This document shows positions 44,060-56,794 of a stretch of DNA of 64,000 bases, one piece after another. Every line of letters starts with the position of its first letter. Position 1 is the stretch's first letter. Location of the stretch: positions 10,065,579 through 10,129,578 of the forward strand of contig NC_087065.1 of NCBI RefSeq assembly GCF_963678635.1, written 5' to 3'. The notes beneath the pieces were generated by a model. That model saw nothing but the letters and a program-made list of their open reading frames with translations. It ran no database searches and was not told the DNA's origin. The DNA is from Symsagittifera roscoffensis. Taxonomy: Eukaryota > Xenacoelomorpha > Acoela > Convolutidae. A program made the translations under genes and the position numbers.

Positions 44060-46865
44060 ATAAAAAGATTGTTATCTTTATCTTGAAGTTAAAAACGTAA
44101 TTGTAATTTTGAGATAAGAAAGTCACGGGCAAAAACAAGATAACGATAGCGAAGCAATTTCTGATATCTTTTTTGAGTTTTCTGAAGCCCCTAGTTTAGT
44201 CGATAAGATTCACACTAAATTAGCGTTACATGATAACTGAAAACATTTTTCATCTGCAAAAAAAAACTGGTAAATGGCAATCGATGAATAATAAACGTTG
44301 TTTTAGAAGAAGGTCAGCAATGTATGATTAATATAGTTATCTTCGCAGTCAAGAAAAATCATGATGTCAAATTTGAGATAAAGGATTATAAGTATTTTTT
44401 TAAATAAAGAAAACTGCACTAAATTAAACTCAGTATTTTTTTTCAACTTTTAGATACAAGGGTTTTTGAATTCTGAAAACTGAAAACAATAAACTCAATT
44501 CAAGTCAAAGATAACTAGCTGTCAATTAGAATGATGAATTTGCTGTCGCTTTCAGTCTTTCGAAATAATTTTTTGACTATACGGTCTATTTGATTCCTCG
44601 GCTTCAACCAGTTTGAAAAACCTATCGCTCACTTTATTTTGGTAGGAAGAATTGACGGCAATTTCAAATTTCTCCATAAATAATATTTATGTCGTAACAA
44701 GTTATCCGATGAAACTTTCATCTTTCCACTCAAACTGAAAAAGTGCTGTAGCACTGAGTTGATTTACTAATTTCAGAAAAAATTATATATATTTCAAGTC
44801 TTTTAATTTCACGTTTTCTTTTTTTCATTGTTCTTATTGGTTTCAAAGGGGGTGCTGATCACATTCTTGCCCACTTTTTAAAGCAGAACAAAATAACAAG
44901 TCCCATTAACTGGCGACCCAGTTGCTTTCAATATCCAGGACAAAAAGCAGAGAAAAAAAAGTCCATGAGTGAAAAAAATTATTTAAACCAGACTTGTTTA
45001 CTTTTTATAAAGGTTAAGTTAAGCCTTAATTTAGTCAAAAAATAAGCAAACATTTAATTTGACATGAATATCAAATAAATAAGACTAAAAATGAGCTGAA
45101 TTTCTTAAAAAAGGAAATGCTTAAAATTGAAATAAGGTCTTTGAATTTTTCAATTGGATATATGCATTGTTTTTAATTTTTCCTTCATTTTTTTCAATTT
45201 TTCTTTTTTTTTCATTTTTTTGAACAAAAGAAACTTTTCTTTCATTTTTTTAGAACCTTACACCACGTTTTGAGCCATTTCTTGATTGTATCTGCCCTGA
45301 GTTTTGTTTTCGTTATCATGTATTTCACTCACATCAAGCTACAAATTACAGATTGATGTGGAACAACTTGTCTGATTAAGTCTGATTCAAAATCCTTGTT
45401 AAGCAAGATTGTACGGCTCTTTTCAACTTCCCGCCCACATTTCGAATTTTCTATTTTCTAAATTGTATTACGTGTTATTATGGCTGAATGCGTAATATTA
45501 GGACGTAAGATATGAATAACAAAAGTGTTATTTTTCCAATCTTGCATTGCGGTTAAGCTGACAACATTTAGGTCTAGTCATCCAATGGGTAAATAGTTTT
45601 TTAAGGTGTTTTATCGGTTAATTTTTTGTCTCCGGTGTTTTTAAAGTGTTTTTGATTAGTGTTAACTTATTTTTTGTACTTTTCGATTAAGAAATAATAA
45701 AAATCGATAAAAAAAAGATTTCCGCTATTGACCACAAAACACTTCAAGTGAACGGTTGTCATTTTTTCATCAATTTAAAATGTTTTACTACCCGCATCCA
45801 AATTCAGGCGTCAGTAGTTGATTTTAACGGATTATAATGTTGATTTTTTTTTTGCAAATTCATTGAATTAAAAAATCAAAATTAGGTTTTCAGAGGAAAA
45901 ATAAAAGATTTTTTTTTCGTGAGTAATTAAGAGATTATAAATTCTTACAATCGCTTAGAACTAGTTAAAATTCATACAAAAGCTCTCTGAATCGATGATT
46001 CAATTATAATCAATAAGAATCAATAACTGTCTCCTATTTTGCCAACGTTTTGTCACAATAAATGATGAAATGGCTCATTATATCCTTTGAATTCTTTTTT
46101 TTGTCAATTAAAAAACTCTAAGAGTCGAATATCTGGTCATTTTGGTTTATCTGAACACCAACCTGACCACGATACAAAAGTTTCAGAGAGATCCTTTCAC
46201 ATTAGTTGAAAGGTTTCCACGATAGGTGAGAATTGAACTTTTCAAATAACTCAAGAAACTAAAGTTTTTGGTTAACCAACCTTAAAGTTTGGATCATCAA
46301 ACAACTTTCATGGAAAAGAAATGAAAAAAAAAATTAAAATTAGGCTGAATTGGAGTTTTTTAGAACAATTTTTTCCTCTTTTTACATGAACCAACGCGTA
46401 CAAAAAATTATCAGCAATTCAGATGTCGAAGACAGAACAAGCAAACAAGAGGGTTTGTAATCAATTACAATCGACTATAAATGATATTTCTAACTCATAA
46501 GCAAATTATTTTTTTAAAAAAATTGGAATGAAAATATCAATTTTAATTGTATCAAAAACTAACCGGATTAATCATCAACTATAAGCAATGAAAATATTTC
46601 AAAAATGATAATAATTTGATTTCAAAAAGAGAGATTATAATCTGTTATTAATAGCCTAAGATTATTTTTTCTCAATTTTGGTAGCACTGGTATTAAAAAT
46701 ATCATATACTTAATTAAAATGGCTGGAAATTGGATGCGGCTAACATTTTAAAGTACGTCTGTAAAGAAGCACGCGTTTAAGTCAATTCATCTAACGAAAG
46801 AAAGCTGAGCAGTTCTTGAACCCCATTCTTTTGCCTTTTTTTTGCTTGTTTCTCGACAGAATTTT
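44060..46865. other. No gene seen
   Basis: AT-rich sequence with TTTTTTC-rich tracts around 45170-45260. Words such as TGTAATCAATTACAATCG near 46460 belong to the ATTATAATCGATTATAAT-type AT repeats scattered in the window. No ORF of note. Confidence 0.45.
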
Positions 46866-46870
46866 GTTAC

Positions 46871-47107
46871 CGATGGACATTTTTTACTGCACAAAAAATC
46901 ACGATCGTGCAATCTTTTTTATTGTGCAAGTAGTTTGGTTTCAAAAAACATTACCCCAAACCCACTCACATTTGCATGTATAAGCACTGTGTGTTTATAC
47001 GTGCAAATGTGAGTGTGTGTGGGTGAATGTTTTTAGAAACCAAACTACATGCACAATAAAAAAGATATCACGATCGTGATTTTTTGTGCAGTAAAAAATA
47101 TCCATCG
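46871..47107. mobile_element. Palindromic hairpin MITE, 237 bp
   Basis: CGATGGACATTTTTTACTGC at the left mirrors GCAGTAAAAAATATCCATCG at the right. Inside, ATCACGATCGTG, AATAAAAAAGAT/ATCTTTTTTATT and TTTGGTTTC pair. The centre is CACTCACATTTGCA ... TGCAAATGTGAGTG around an 11-nt loop. Nearly the whole element can fold into one long hairpin with few mismatches. No target duplication found. Confidence 0.88.
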
Positions 47108-47109
47108 AT

Positions 47110-48925
47110 GAAAAATCCGCTTACACACATACACACATTGCTTTGCTTTTTTTATATGCGGAGACTTAGAAACAATTATTGCAAAAAATTGACAACAAAT
47201 GATTGGTGGAACAAGCGACAGCTTCAAAATATTTTCAGATACAAACATGGAAGTGAGCGAACTATGGTCCCATCGGTGGTTCGCGCCAAAATCTGCCTAG
47301 AATTCTCAATAAGAGTTTGCGCCTAGGGAACGGCCACACGTAAAAGTACAATTATAGTTTCTAATTTTCCCTTTGGTGTCTTAGCCCTACTTTTAAATCA
47401 TTTCTTACATAAATAGCAGAAAATTCAAGGAAAATTACAAAAATTGAAGGCCCGAAGAAAATCTATTACTTGCAATAGTTCATAATCTTACAGTGGGAGC
47501 AAGAAAACTTTCATATTTATAAAACTTTATTTTATTTTTGTAAACTGATTCACACATGTAAAAAAATTAAGAGAGTAAGTGAGACAAAAAACAACTAAAA
47601 AAACAAGCAGCCAAACATAAGGTTTGTTTCACATTTTCAGATCGCAATTCTACTAGCCGACAACAAAAAAATTTGTTGGTTAAAGTAGTGTCAAGGGTCT
47701 TCGTTGACCAGAATGTTATCTGGACAATCACTTATTGTGGCAAGTTTAAACCGTTTTTTTTCATGCATTATTTACAATTTTAAATCTTTCACATTTTTCT
47801 TCCTTATAAAAGACATTAAAAAATGATTTTTTTTTTGTAAATACTTACTCTACTTTTAGCAGTTTTTTTTCGGCAAAACTCGAACCATCAAACACGTTCG
47901 TCCCCCCCCCCATGTTTACCAACCAAACCCCCTTCCTACCTCTCCACGCCACACCACTACGCCTCCTCCACCCCCACCCCTCTTCCGTCCACATCTTGAC
48001 CTCACATCCCCCACAATCCACCACTCCCCCCCCCCGTTTAACGGCCCTTTTCTATGGAAGGTGTGAAGATGGTACGCGTGGGAAGGGGACACAGCTAACT
48101 GTACGTATGTAGTAAAAAGGTAGCTTAGAGGGACAGACTACGTAAACTCAATATAAACGACTATTTTACTTGAAGTTCCAGTGCGGGACATCACTTTTTA
48201 TAAATTTATTTTCTTCCCCCTGTCGATTTGTTTAAACAAACCGTTTTGTTTTCTCACATTAATAATTTTATGTACCAATTCGATGGGCTTATGGTAATTT
48301 GGTTGTCAAATTTGAAATAGATTGTCTGATTACTAACCCATCTATTTGCGCTTTCTCAGCCCAAGATTTGCGCTTTATCCACCCAGCATTTCCGAAAAAG
48401 CTTAAATAATATGAAAAATCTATTTCTTGCAATACTGTAACAAAAATTGAGATAGCAATCTTTTAGGAGAATCGTAAAATAAGGCAAATTCCCTTCAAAT
48501 TATATGATAGATATTCCTTAAGATAGGGGATTTTTTGCTCTTATGTATGAGTTTATGCAAATTCCGCAGTTGACTAGTTTTTGCTTCAGACGTCCATATT
48601 ATTCATGACTGAAAACGTGTATGGGGAGTTGATGTGGTAGTGGTACGTTCTTGAGGGCCTTGGAGAAATCTCTTGCTTATGAACTTGTTCCGACCCCCCC
48701 CCCCCTCAAAAAAATTTACCAGTACCACGGCGAAACACTAAATCAACATTTGAATCAAATAACTAACCTCAAACCAATCTAGAATAATTTTTGAGTCATA
48801 ATTTTTCGACGCTGAGGAAACGCTCTAGAAGAACACTGAAATAAATGCGCAAAGTAATTATATCAATTGACCAAGTTTGAAGCTGTAAAAACCATATAAC
48901 GTCAAAATTTGTCACAAAATTTTTT
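47110..48925. other. No gene seen; contains a pyrimidine tract
   Basis: A C-rich low-complexity stretch at about 47895-48035 (runs of CCCCCC, CACCCC) gives a Pro-rich frame that is not a gene. A C run also occurs at about 48695. Nothing else supported. Confidence 0.45.
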
Positions 48926-48931
48926 TTTGCG

Positions 48932-49665
48932 TTCCGACTACTTGAAAAATAGGAAAAACTTTGTATTTGGGTGTGATTTAGTGTTTTTCTTTTGTTCGGA
49001 ATAATGAAAGTGGGAAGGAACTTTGTATTCGGGAGTGTTTAGTTTTTTTCCACAGAAAATCAGGTACCAAAAAACTATCAGACCAAAAAACTATCGGACT
49101 GTGTTGAGTGATTTGTCAAAGCCCTTCAGTCGTAATTCGAAAAAACTCCAGAAAAACTCGAGAAAAACTCGAGAAAAACCGGTTAGAACTTTTTGATTTT
49201 TACTCTAATTTCTAATGAAGGAGCGCGCTTTCATTAGCTTATTATGTTTATCTTGAAACTTCAGTTTTATTCAAACAAAGTTCATTTTTAGCGCCATTTT
49301 AGGAATCAAAAATGTCAAAAATTTCAAAAATTTGGGAAACAGTTTTGAAAAATTAAAAAAAATTCAGTTCTTCCAGTTTTTCTTTTTGGATTTCAAATTC
49401 CAGTTTTTCTTTTTGGATTTGTTTATGGTTTTCTTGTCATTTTTCTTCAAAATTCTTTTCCAAGTTGCATGTTTTTTTTTTGTCTGACGAAAGAGCTTAA
49501 GCTCTACTTTTTCTCTCAGTTCTTTTATCACACCACGCCAAAAAAACGGCACTGATATGAAAAAAAAACTAATTTAAAAAGATAGCGGCACCAATTTTGT
49601 TTTTATTTTTTTAGAAGAATGATCGGAAAAAGCTGTGTTACTTGCATATTAACCGGCTATCATTG
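48932..49665 (+). mobile_element. Family B copy with duplicated 5' end
   Basis: GTTCCGACTACTTG at 48933 and GTTCGGAATAATGAAAG at about 49003 both begin the family 5' module (AACTTTGTATTTGGGTG, AACTTTGTATTCGGGAG). The 3' module appears at about 49622: TCGGAAAAAGCTGTG, TTACTTGCAT, CGGCTATCATTG. A short motif, GAAAAACTC(C/G)A, is iterated at about 49140-49180. Confidence 0.7.
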
Positions 49666-49669
49666 TCGT

Positions 49670-50060
49670 TTTTGCGTCTTTTTTTCTTTTTATTTTTTTC
49701 CACGCAAAATCACAAAACACAATTAATCATCGGAATGGGTCAAAAGACATCATATTAAAGCCCTTTTAGTCGTGATTTCAGGCTTGCAGTCAGAAGTCAG
49801 AAGTGAAGACTAAAAAAGCTTATGGATTCAGGCTTAGGGCGAGCCAGCAGGCTTACAACAGCTTATTTAGGCTTAATTAAAGCCGCAAAAACTTAGTTTA
49901 AGTCGAGTAATTTTATTTTTTGCATGTTATAGCAAAATTTTGGGAATAAATTTTTCTACAATTTTTTTGATCATTTTTGTAGGACTGTCGAAAATTGCTA
50001 ATTTTGTTTAGGCTTTAATCGGAACATTCTGTGCTACTTGCACAGTAACCTGCTGTTTAG
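49670..50060 (+). mobile_element. Family B copy, 5' truncated
   Basis: Begins in CCACGCAAAATCACAAAACA and runs to the 3' end: TCGGAACATT at 50019, perfect hairpin CTGTGCTACTTGCACAG at 50029-50045 (6-bp stem), then TAACCTGCT. It sits directly behind the previous copy, head to tail. Confidence 0.75.
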
Positions 50061-50149
50061 TTTTGAACTCACAGCAGCATTTTATACTAGTCATACGAAG
50101 AAAAATTCAAACTCTCTTTACCAAGAACGTCAATTTGTTCAGGGAAAAA

Positions 50150-50510
50150 ACGCCCGAGCACAAATATGCCTAATGAACTCCGAAATTTTGATGAAATTTT
50201 TGCATATCATCTGAATGATATGGGTTCAAAGTTTGCCAAATAACAGGTGAAGATATCGTTCCAAGTTGAATTGAGGCATGCTGTTTGATCTAACTACTAT
50301 TTAGCTATTTATTTTTACTTATTTAGTGTTGAATCTATTAATTTTTTACCAAGCGCGTCGAAAGACTATTTTGAAAAAACCAGTAAAAACAATTTAAAAG
50401 AAATAAAATACTTAAAAGTTTCATAATTTTATCTAAAACAAACACTACTACATAGACTCTAAAGGCAGGTTTTAACATTCAAGGTATCACCCTCATACGA
50501 GCAGTCTTGT
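50150..50510 (+). mobile_element. Family A copy, diverged, 3' end intact
   Basis: Body traces (ATCGTTCCAAGTTGAATTGAGG at about 50255) lead to a recognisable 3' end: TAGACTCTAAAGGCAGG, AACATTCAAGG, ACGAGCAGTCTTGTT at 50498-50511. The hairpin is eroded. Confidence 0.65.
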
Positions 50511-50519
50511 TTATTTTTT

Positions 50520-51970
50520 TCTAGCTCTTGGGCGGGTGGTGGACAACAAACTACAGTTCAAAATTTAACAGTTTGGCAAATTTGTCGCTAACAAAACTAT
50601 TCGAGACCATTTACAGTCAGTGAGAATATCCAAGGCTTTGCCTTCTTGCTTCTTTTACTCGTATCGTCAATACTTATAAGCTCTTAAAACCAACCAGAAA
50701 GATGAATTATCTCCTTGATCAAAAAAAAACTGAGTCTATTTTTATAGAGTCTAGAAATTGTTTTTTTTTTGGGCAGCTGTTTTTCATAATTCATTTTTTT
50801 TGCTGTAATTGCAAGTTCAACCAATCAGATTTAAAAAGTATGATCCAAATTTCTGGGCATAAAACAAGCGAGGACCCGAAATACCATAATCTTTTAACAA
50901 TTAGTTTTTTTTATCCACTTAAAGTGCTTTTCGCAAAAAGGGTAAAACCTCAGCAGATTTACTTAAGGCATTAGAACAAAGACGAAAAACCTATAGGGGT
51001 TTTAAAATCTTAATTGACATTTTCAAACCTTGCGAAAAACTTGCAGTTAAGCTTTTCAATTCATCATTTTTTGCAGCTTTCATAAGGGTCGTGATTAGCA
51101 TCCTATCATCTTAAATTACTTTGGCTCTCTTTCCAATTATAATCTTCCAGCCTACTATAAGAAAATAGCTTCAAAAATATTATGCTGCAATTCTCAGGTG
51201 GTTTGTAATTTTTTTGAAGGTGCTGTAGATTATGAAAACAAATTTTATGTTCGTAAACAATTTATTTTCAACAAAATTCCCGGGCCCAGATGCTCGGTGT
51301 ATATTTCGACCTTCTCGATCAAACTTCGGTTTGTTTCGACCGTCTCGACCAAAAGTGGATGTTTTTTGACTGTGCAGCACAGTTCGAAAAATGCAACGCA
51401 ATTTGGAAACTGGTGGAACGCAACCAAAAGTATTGATTAAAATTGATTAAAATCCACCTAAAAAAGAATTGAAGTCAGGAAAAAATGATTTCAAGTCGAT
51501 TTAAAATCAATTCGGATCAGTTTTTTTGAAATTTTGAGTTGATCTAAATCAATTTCAAACAGTTCTATATCAGCTTTGTTATTTTTTCATTCTAAAATCG
51601 ATATCAAATTAATCTACTTACTTTTTTATACTAAAACTGATCCCAATCGGTTTTTGTCAGCTTAAGCTGAAAAATATGTCTTTCTCAACTTCCTATTTTT
51701 TCCCTCGTATGTGAAGCTTAGCATCAAAATGGAAGATAAACGACAAATCGAAGAAAACCAGAAAAATGAATAAAATCAGAAGTTTATATCAATGAAAATC
51801 GTAATTTCAAAAAACTTGATATATTCTTAAGTGCTTTTGATATCTGGAAGTGCTTTTTTCCTACACCCATTATTTTTTAAGATAACACAAAGCGGGATGG
51901 GAGGATACACGTACACAAATGCCGATAATCACTTACTCTATTCCTAAAACCGTGACAATGGCATCTGCAT
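50520..51970. other. No gene seen
   Basis: AT-rich. Overlapping small frames at 51180-51440 on both strands are mutually exclusive and have no domain. Words like GATTAAAATCCA and AGATTATAATGG mark AT-rich repeat background. Confidence 0.4.
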
Positions 51971-51973
51971 TTT

Positions 51974-53037
51974 CAGTAAAAAGAGAAAAAAAAACAGATT
52001 ATAATGGATTTTTATTGTCAGTCTCCATAAATTTCAAAAAGAATTGATTATAATCAAATTAAAATGGATTACTTTATTACTATTTTCCGAAACAATAAAA
52101 GTATTTGATTAATATTTGATTAATTTATGAAATTTTTTTTCTCAATTTTTTTTTGAATTTTAATCTATTATTATTCAACAAACGTCATTGCTTCATTTCG
52201 TTTTGTTTTCTTTTGTTTTGTGTACTTTTCAATTGGTTACCGAACTGAAAGAAACTGCAATTTAGTACTTATAGCCACCAGCGGATTTAGGAAAGGGGCG
52301 TCTGGGGGCTGACACCCCCATCCATCCCCCCTCTTAGAGATTCGACCCCCTGCCGACCCAAAAGGTCTCACCATCCCCCCCCACTGTTTTGAGATCCCCC
52401 ACTAGTTTGAGGTCCCCCCACGCGCCTAATATATATTAAATTTGAGGAGATGTGCACCGGAAAAAAAAGCAATTTTTGGTCAATTTTTTTCAAAAAGTGC
52501 CTAAAAATTCTTTTTTTTGGCCTGTTTTTTTTTCAAAATTTTTATTTTGCCTGCGGCATTTCAAATTGTTTGTTTTCTCAGCGTTTTGACAAAAACGGTC
52601 TTTTTAATGCCTTGGGAGAGCTTGGAATCAATCTAGTCAACCTTTACAGGGTTTAAGAGACCACCCTTGCGAAAATCCTAGATCCGCTCCTGGCTTACTG
52701 AATTTTAAATCTTGCTGATTTTTACTGTGTTTTGATGCAGAATAGCTTAATTATAATCTATTATAATTGATTTTTCTTGTGAAATAAAATGCTGATAGAA
52801 AAGGTATTAAATTCTAAAATTCTATTATAATAGATTATAAGAGAATATAAGAGATTTTCGGAAAAATTATAATCAATTATAATTGAATATAGTTTTTTAA
52901 AATATCACAAAAAATTTTATCATTATAATGGATTATAATTTGCTTAAACATTTAAAAATGGTGCTTTTAATTAAGATTAATTTTGCTAAAAATACGATTA
53001 TACTTATAATATAATCGATTATTTTCTCTTTTTACTG
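51974..53037. mobile_element. TIR element of AT-palindromic type, host of a nested MITE
   Basis: CAGTAAAAAGAGAAAA at 51974 pairs with TTTTCTCTTTTTACTG ending at 53037. Just inside, AGATTATAATGG pairs with ATAATCGATTAT. The interior is full of ATTATAAT words, and the hAT-like MITE at 52276-52692 lies within it. Without that insert it would be about 650 bp. A related AT-palindromic repeat seems to flank the purine tract at 58697-59805. Confidence 0.7.
52276..52692 (+). mobile_element. hAT-like MITE, nested copy
   Basis: Ends CACCAGCGGATTTAGGA and TCCTAGATCCGCTCCTG. Interior landmarks include GATTCGACCCCCTGCCGACC, AATTTGAGGAGATGTGCACC and AATCTAGTCAACCTTTACAG. No convincing target duplication. 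The frame at 52450-52656 is not a gene. Confidence 0.88.
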
Positions 53038-53039
53038 AG

Positions 53040-54045
53040 TGCGGAACCTAATGAACAGAAACTGCTATGATAAGTTTATGAGCTAACAAAAACCAAATTC
53101 ACATTTTTAAACTTTTGAAGTTACTCTCAAAATTTAAACTCGAAATGTATTTATGACGTCACAAATCTGAAAAAGCAGCATCAGCTTTTTTTCTAGGATT
53201 TGTGAATCAGTCAATGGGGATAAAACACCAACCAGTTTGGTGGAGTATTGCTAAAATAGGATATGAGCCACTTATATCTGCTTGTAGAAACAGACTTGAC
53301 GAATTAATCTAACCTAAAAACTTTTTCGTATTTGAGATCGATTGAAATTTCGCTGACAATAGGTTTCTTCTAGTTCTTCTAGCTCAAAGTTTAAAAAAAA
53401 GTCACTAATAGCACATATTCTCCGCCCAAGTTTGTTAATCAGCAGCAAAAACTGTCCGCAATCTATCAATTGATATAATTCAAGCTTAGAAGACTGATTA
53501 CAGTGTTATTATCAAGAGACCCCTATCGTTTTTTTGCGGAAGTTAATTACTTTTCCGCTTGAAATGTCCTGTGTATACGCGTGTTTACGCGAGGACGTGG
53601 GAGGATTTTGAGGGTACAATTCTGACAATTGATTGGCTGGAAATGAATGTGAACATCCCGGGCGAGCAATTAGATTAACATGCCTCAAGGGCTCAGGTGA
53701 CACTTTCCAGGAAATGGGATTCTTCTGCACGCTGGTCTTGATTTCTTTAGCAGGACATCATTTCCTGAGATAAGATGTCTCATCAGCTTATACTTTAGGC
53801 CTTTTAATTTCACCGAAAAAAAAACATTAAATGTGAATAAGTTCCAGGGTTGAGCTCGTATAGTTTTAAGTTCAGACGATCTCTAAATTTTTTTAGTTCT
53901 CAGAATTCTCAGCCGTTAAAAATTGACCCTTTTTCTGCGGCCTAAAAATGGCTTCAAAACTATTTATTTTTCTATCCAAGAATGACATTTGGGGCGACCT
54001 AAAAAGGCAGGATAAAGCACCTGAAGCAATATTTACGTAAGCAAG
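53040..54045. other. No gene seen
   Basis: The minus-strand frame 53512-53730 is somewhat GC-richer and less repetitive than the surroundings but has no recognisable domain or clear splice context. Confidence 0.4.
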
Positions 54046-54049
54046 GATA

Positions 54050-54420
54050 CACTGGCGGATTAAAGGGGGGCGGCGGGCGGACGCCTGCTTTCAGGAATTC
54101 AAATACCTATGCCAACACAAAGGGTTCCTCCTTTGTACTATTTTGAGATAGCCATTTTTGGCTGACTGACCTTAAATTTTTTCTAAAGGCGCCTTAGGCT
54201 CCAGCATATACTAATTTTTAGAGGGGAGCGCGCGCCGGAAAGATGCGGTTTTTTAGTCAAAATTTTCCAAAAAGTTCCAAATAACAGCGTTTTTGACCTG
54301 TTTGTTTTTCTTCAAAAATATGGCCTGCGGCGCAAAAAATTTTGTCCAAATACAATTTTTATAATGTTATGGGAGCGCTTAGAAACTCAATTTGGTATTT
54401 TTGAAAAAAAAGGTTATTAA
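54050..54420 (+). mobile_element. hAT-like MITE, 3' truncated
   Basis: CACTGGCGGATTAAAGGGG, CACAAAGGGTTCCTCCTTTG, CTAAAGGCGCCTTAGGC and GAGGGGAGCGCGCGCCGG match the family in order. The right end is lost after TTTGGTATTTTTG. Confidence 0.8.
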
Positions 54421-54719
54421 ATGAGCATCAATGCCCCTCAGCAATGCCCTATGAGACTTCGATCCCTTTGATCCTTATCTGTTTACATGTATCTCCTTTA
54501 AGTAAAATTACTTTTTGGTGGTGATCAGCTAATTGCCCATCAAATAGTACGCTAGGATAACTCGACCCGTTTGTAGAATGCCCATCAAGTGCGCGCCCAT
54601 CTAGAAGAATGCCTACCTAGCAGAACGCTCATGATCAAGTATAGGAGAACTCGAACTAATCTCTTTACATGGCTTACGATTTTGAAAAAAGACTTGTTAT
54701 CAATTTTGCTTTGTTTGAG

Positions 54720-54835
54720 GATTTTTTTGGGAAGACGGATTTTGAAAAGAATTTCGACAGATTTTGATGACCTTTTCTATTTCTTAAGATCGACCAAATT
54801 GAAGTTCGGAGCTTTGCCAGAACAATAACAAAACA
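54720..54835 (-). repeat. hAT-like MITE fragment, inverted
   Basis: GACGGATTTTGAAAAGAATT, TTCTTAAGATCGACCAAATT and GGAGCTTTGCC are the reverse complement of the right third of the hAT-like family. The end itself is missing. Lies about 300 bp from the truncated copy before it, in opposite orientation. Confidence 0.6.
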
Positions 54836-54879
54836 CGTTTCTACAAGTTGATACAAGCGCCGCACGTACTACAAGTTGA

Positions 54880-54945
54880 TGTAAGATTCAAGTAGCAAAT
54901 TGAGGACTCTTGGGTAGTCAAGGGTTCGAATTCCTCTGAACTCAA
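54880..54945 (+). repeat. tRNA-like fragment with an exact B box
   Basis: GGTTCGAATTCC at 54923-54934 is an exact pol III B box, preceded by GGACTCTTGGGTAGTCAAGG, which looks like a variable arm and T-stem. No convincing A box upstream and no cloverleaf, so it is most likely a decayed tRNA-derived SINE. Confidence 0.4.
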
Positions 54946-54959
54946 TACTAAAAACCATT

Positions 54960-56665
54960 TGTAATCGTACTGCTTTTGAAAAAAAAAATGTTTTCTGTCA
55001 ATTGATTGAATAACTTTAAATTAGATCTAGCTTCATCTTCCTTTAGCTGTGACCTTTCATCAGTTCTTATTATAGAACTTTAATTGAACCAACTGCTTCA
55101 TACAATGATCAGATAAATAGGTCACTTAAAAGAAAAACTCGCCTTATTTTTTCCTGATTTTTTTAAAATTCATTTTCCTGACGTCAAAGATTCCAAGTAG
55201 AATACATTTAACGTGCAAAATTTTCTATTTTGGATAAGTTAACTTATATTAAAATCAAGATAAACAGCAGACATCAGTTATTTTTAAATATTTTTGGGAC
55301 TATACTTTTTTTGTTATCACGTACAAGGGTGTGGTACTGATGAAATTAAATTTCGAGAGGCAGGTTGATTGAAACATTGTTGTCAGTATTCAAAAGATAA
55401 ACGGCAGTTAAAAATAGCCCAAAGCCAACAGAAAAAATTCACTCAATTAATCTGTACTTATCAGGGAGCATTTACTTCTGCTAAAAAATGCGCTCTGAAG
55501 AAAAAATTTTAATTACTTAAAATTAAACTTAAATTGGGCCAAGGAAACAACTTTGCTCATTATGGGGGTAATTAGACCAACATATATGCCAAGAGCTCGA
55601 AATCTTTCACTCAGTAAATCGATTAAGTCGGTCACTTACTGAACTTATTTTTTAAACTCTATATAAATTCCGCTTGTGGGTCTTATTTTCAGGCCTTCCC
55701 TCATTTAGGAAGAACATGCTTTTACATTAGGAGAATAATTTTTGATCTACAAAAAGTAAAAAAGATTTTTTTTGGCTGGTAAACGCTGCGACGTTTGTGT
55801 TTAACTAGGCTACCGTGGTCTTTCTGCGGGGTCGACTATGACCTTATAAGACAAACCCCAACAAAAAAAAACAATAAACCCAACTTGTCTTTCCTGTGGA
55901 CACCATAACCGCGTAAATTGCTTCCGATAGCCGATTGTTCAGATTTTTGTAAATTTTTTATGTTCTTATTAATCTGAGCTCAAAGTTTTTCAATTTGAAC
56001 AATCAATTATAATCTGACCCTTACTTAGCTGGAAAATAATCGATTCGAGTTAGATAAGGGTGAGGGATTAAACGTGTATGCAACGAGGGGGGTCGTAATC
56101 GTAGGGGTAATTGAGGCTGGTATTTTTATATATATACACATTATATCAAACCCTCATTCAACCTCGCCATCAGTCCATTACCGTAAATCTGTGACGCAAA
56201 ATATGGCTTTCAATATATATGCAATGTTCGTTCAACAGTTTTGAATTTTATAAATAGATAAATTTGAAAGCATTTCATCGGAGCGGAAAAAAGTAGGAGA
56301 TCCATTTTTAATACAATCCAAACAGTGTTTTTGGTCAACCACTGTTGCGTTTCTAATGAAGCTAAAAACATGGATTACTCTTAACATTTTTTAATGCTGT
56401 TTATTTTTTTTAAAAAACACTGAAAGATCATTTTACGTTTCAAACAGAAAATTAGTTTTAAAATCACAATCACAGGCAGTGTAAGAGTTGAAACTAGTTT
56501 ACTATTAGACAAGTTAAATTTTATTAAAAAATATTTAAATTTAAACTCTTCTAACATAATTTGCTGTATATCACTTGAACCGGATCCTTCCTATAATTTG
56601 ATAATTTTAAGAATGACGTTACATTTGTAAAGTGTAGCATAACCTTTAGGAAAGAAAATGGTTAT
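54960..56665. other. No gene seen
   Basis: AT-rich intergenic DNA with a short TATATATACACA tract at about 56125-56145. No ORF of interest. Confidence 0.45.
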
Positions 56666-56671
56666 TTGGTA

Positions 56672-56744
56672 ATGCATAATTCGGATTTTCAATAATAATA
56701 TGATGCATAATTCGGTTTTTCAATAATAATATGATGCATAATTC
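56672..56744 (+). repeat. 31-bp tandem repeat, about 2.4 units
   Basis: ATGCATAATTCGG-TTTTCAATAATAATATG repeats with starts at 56672, 56703 and 56734. It lies about 50 bp upstream of the family A pair. Confidence 0.85.
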
Positions 56745-56794
56745 CTTTATTTTTTAAAATTAGTTGTCCATCAATCTGGAGAACATGAGTTATT

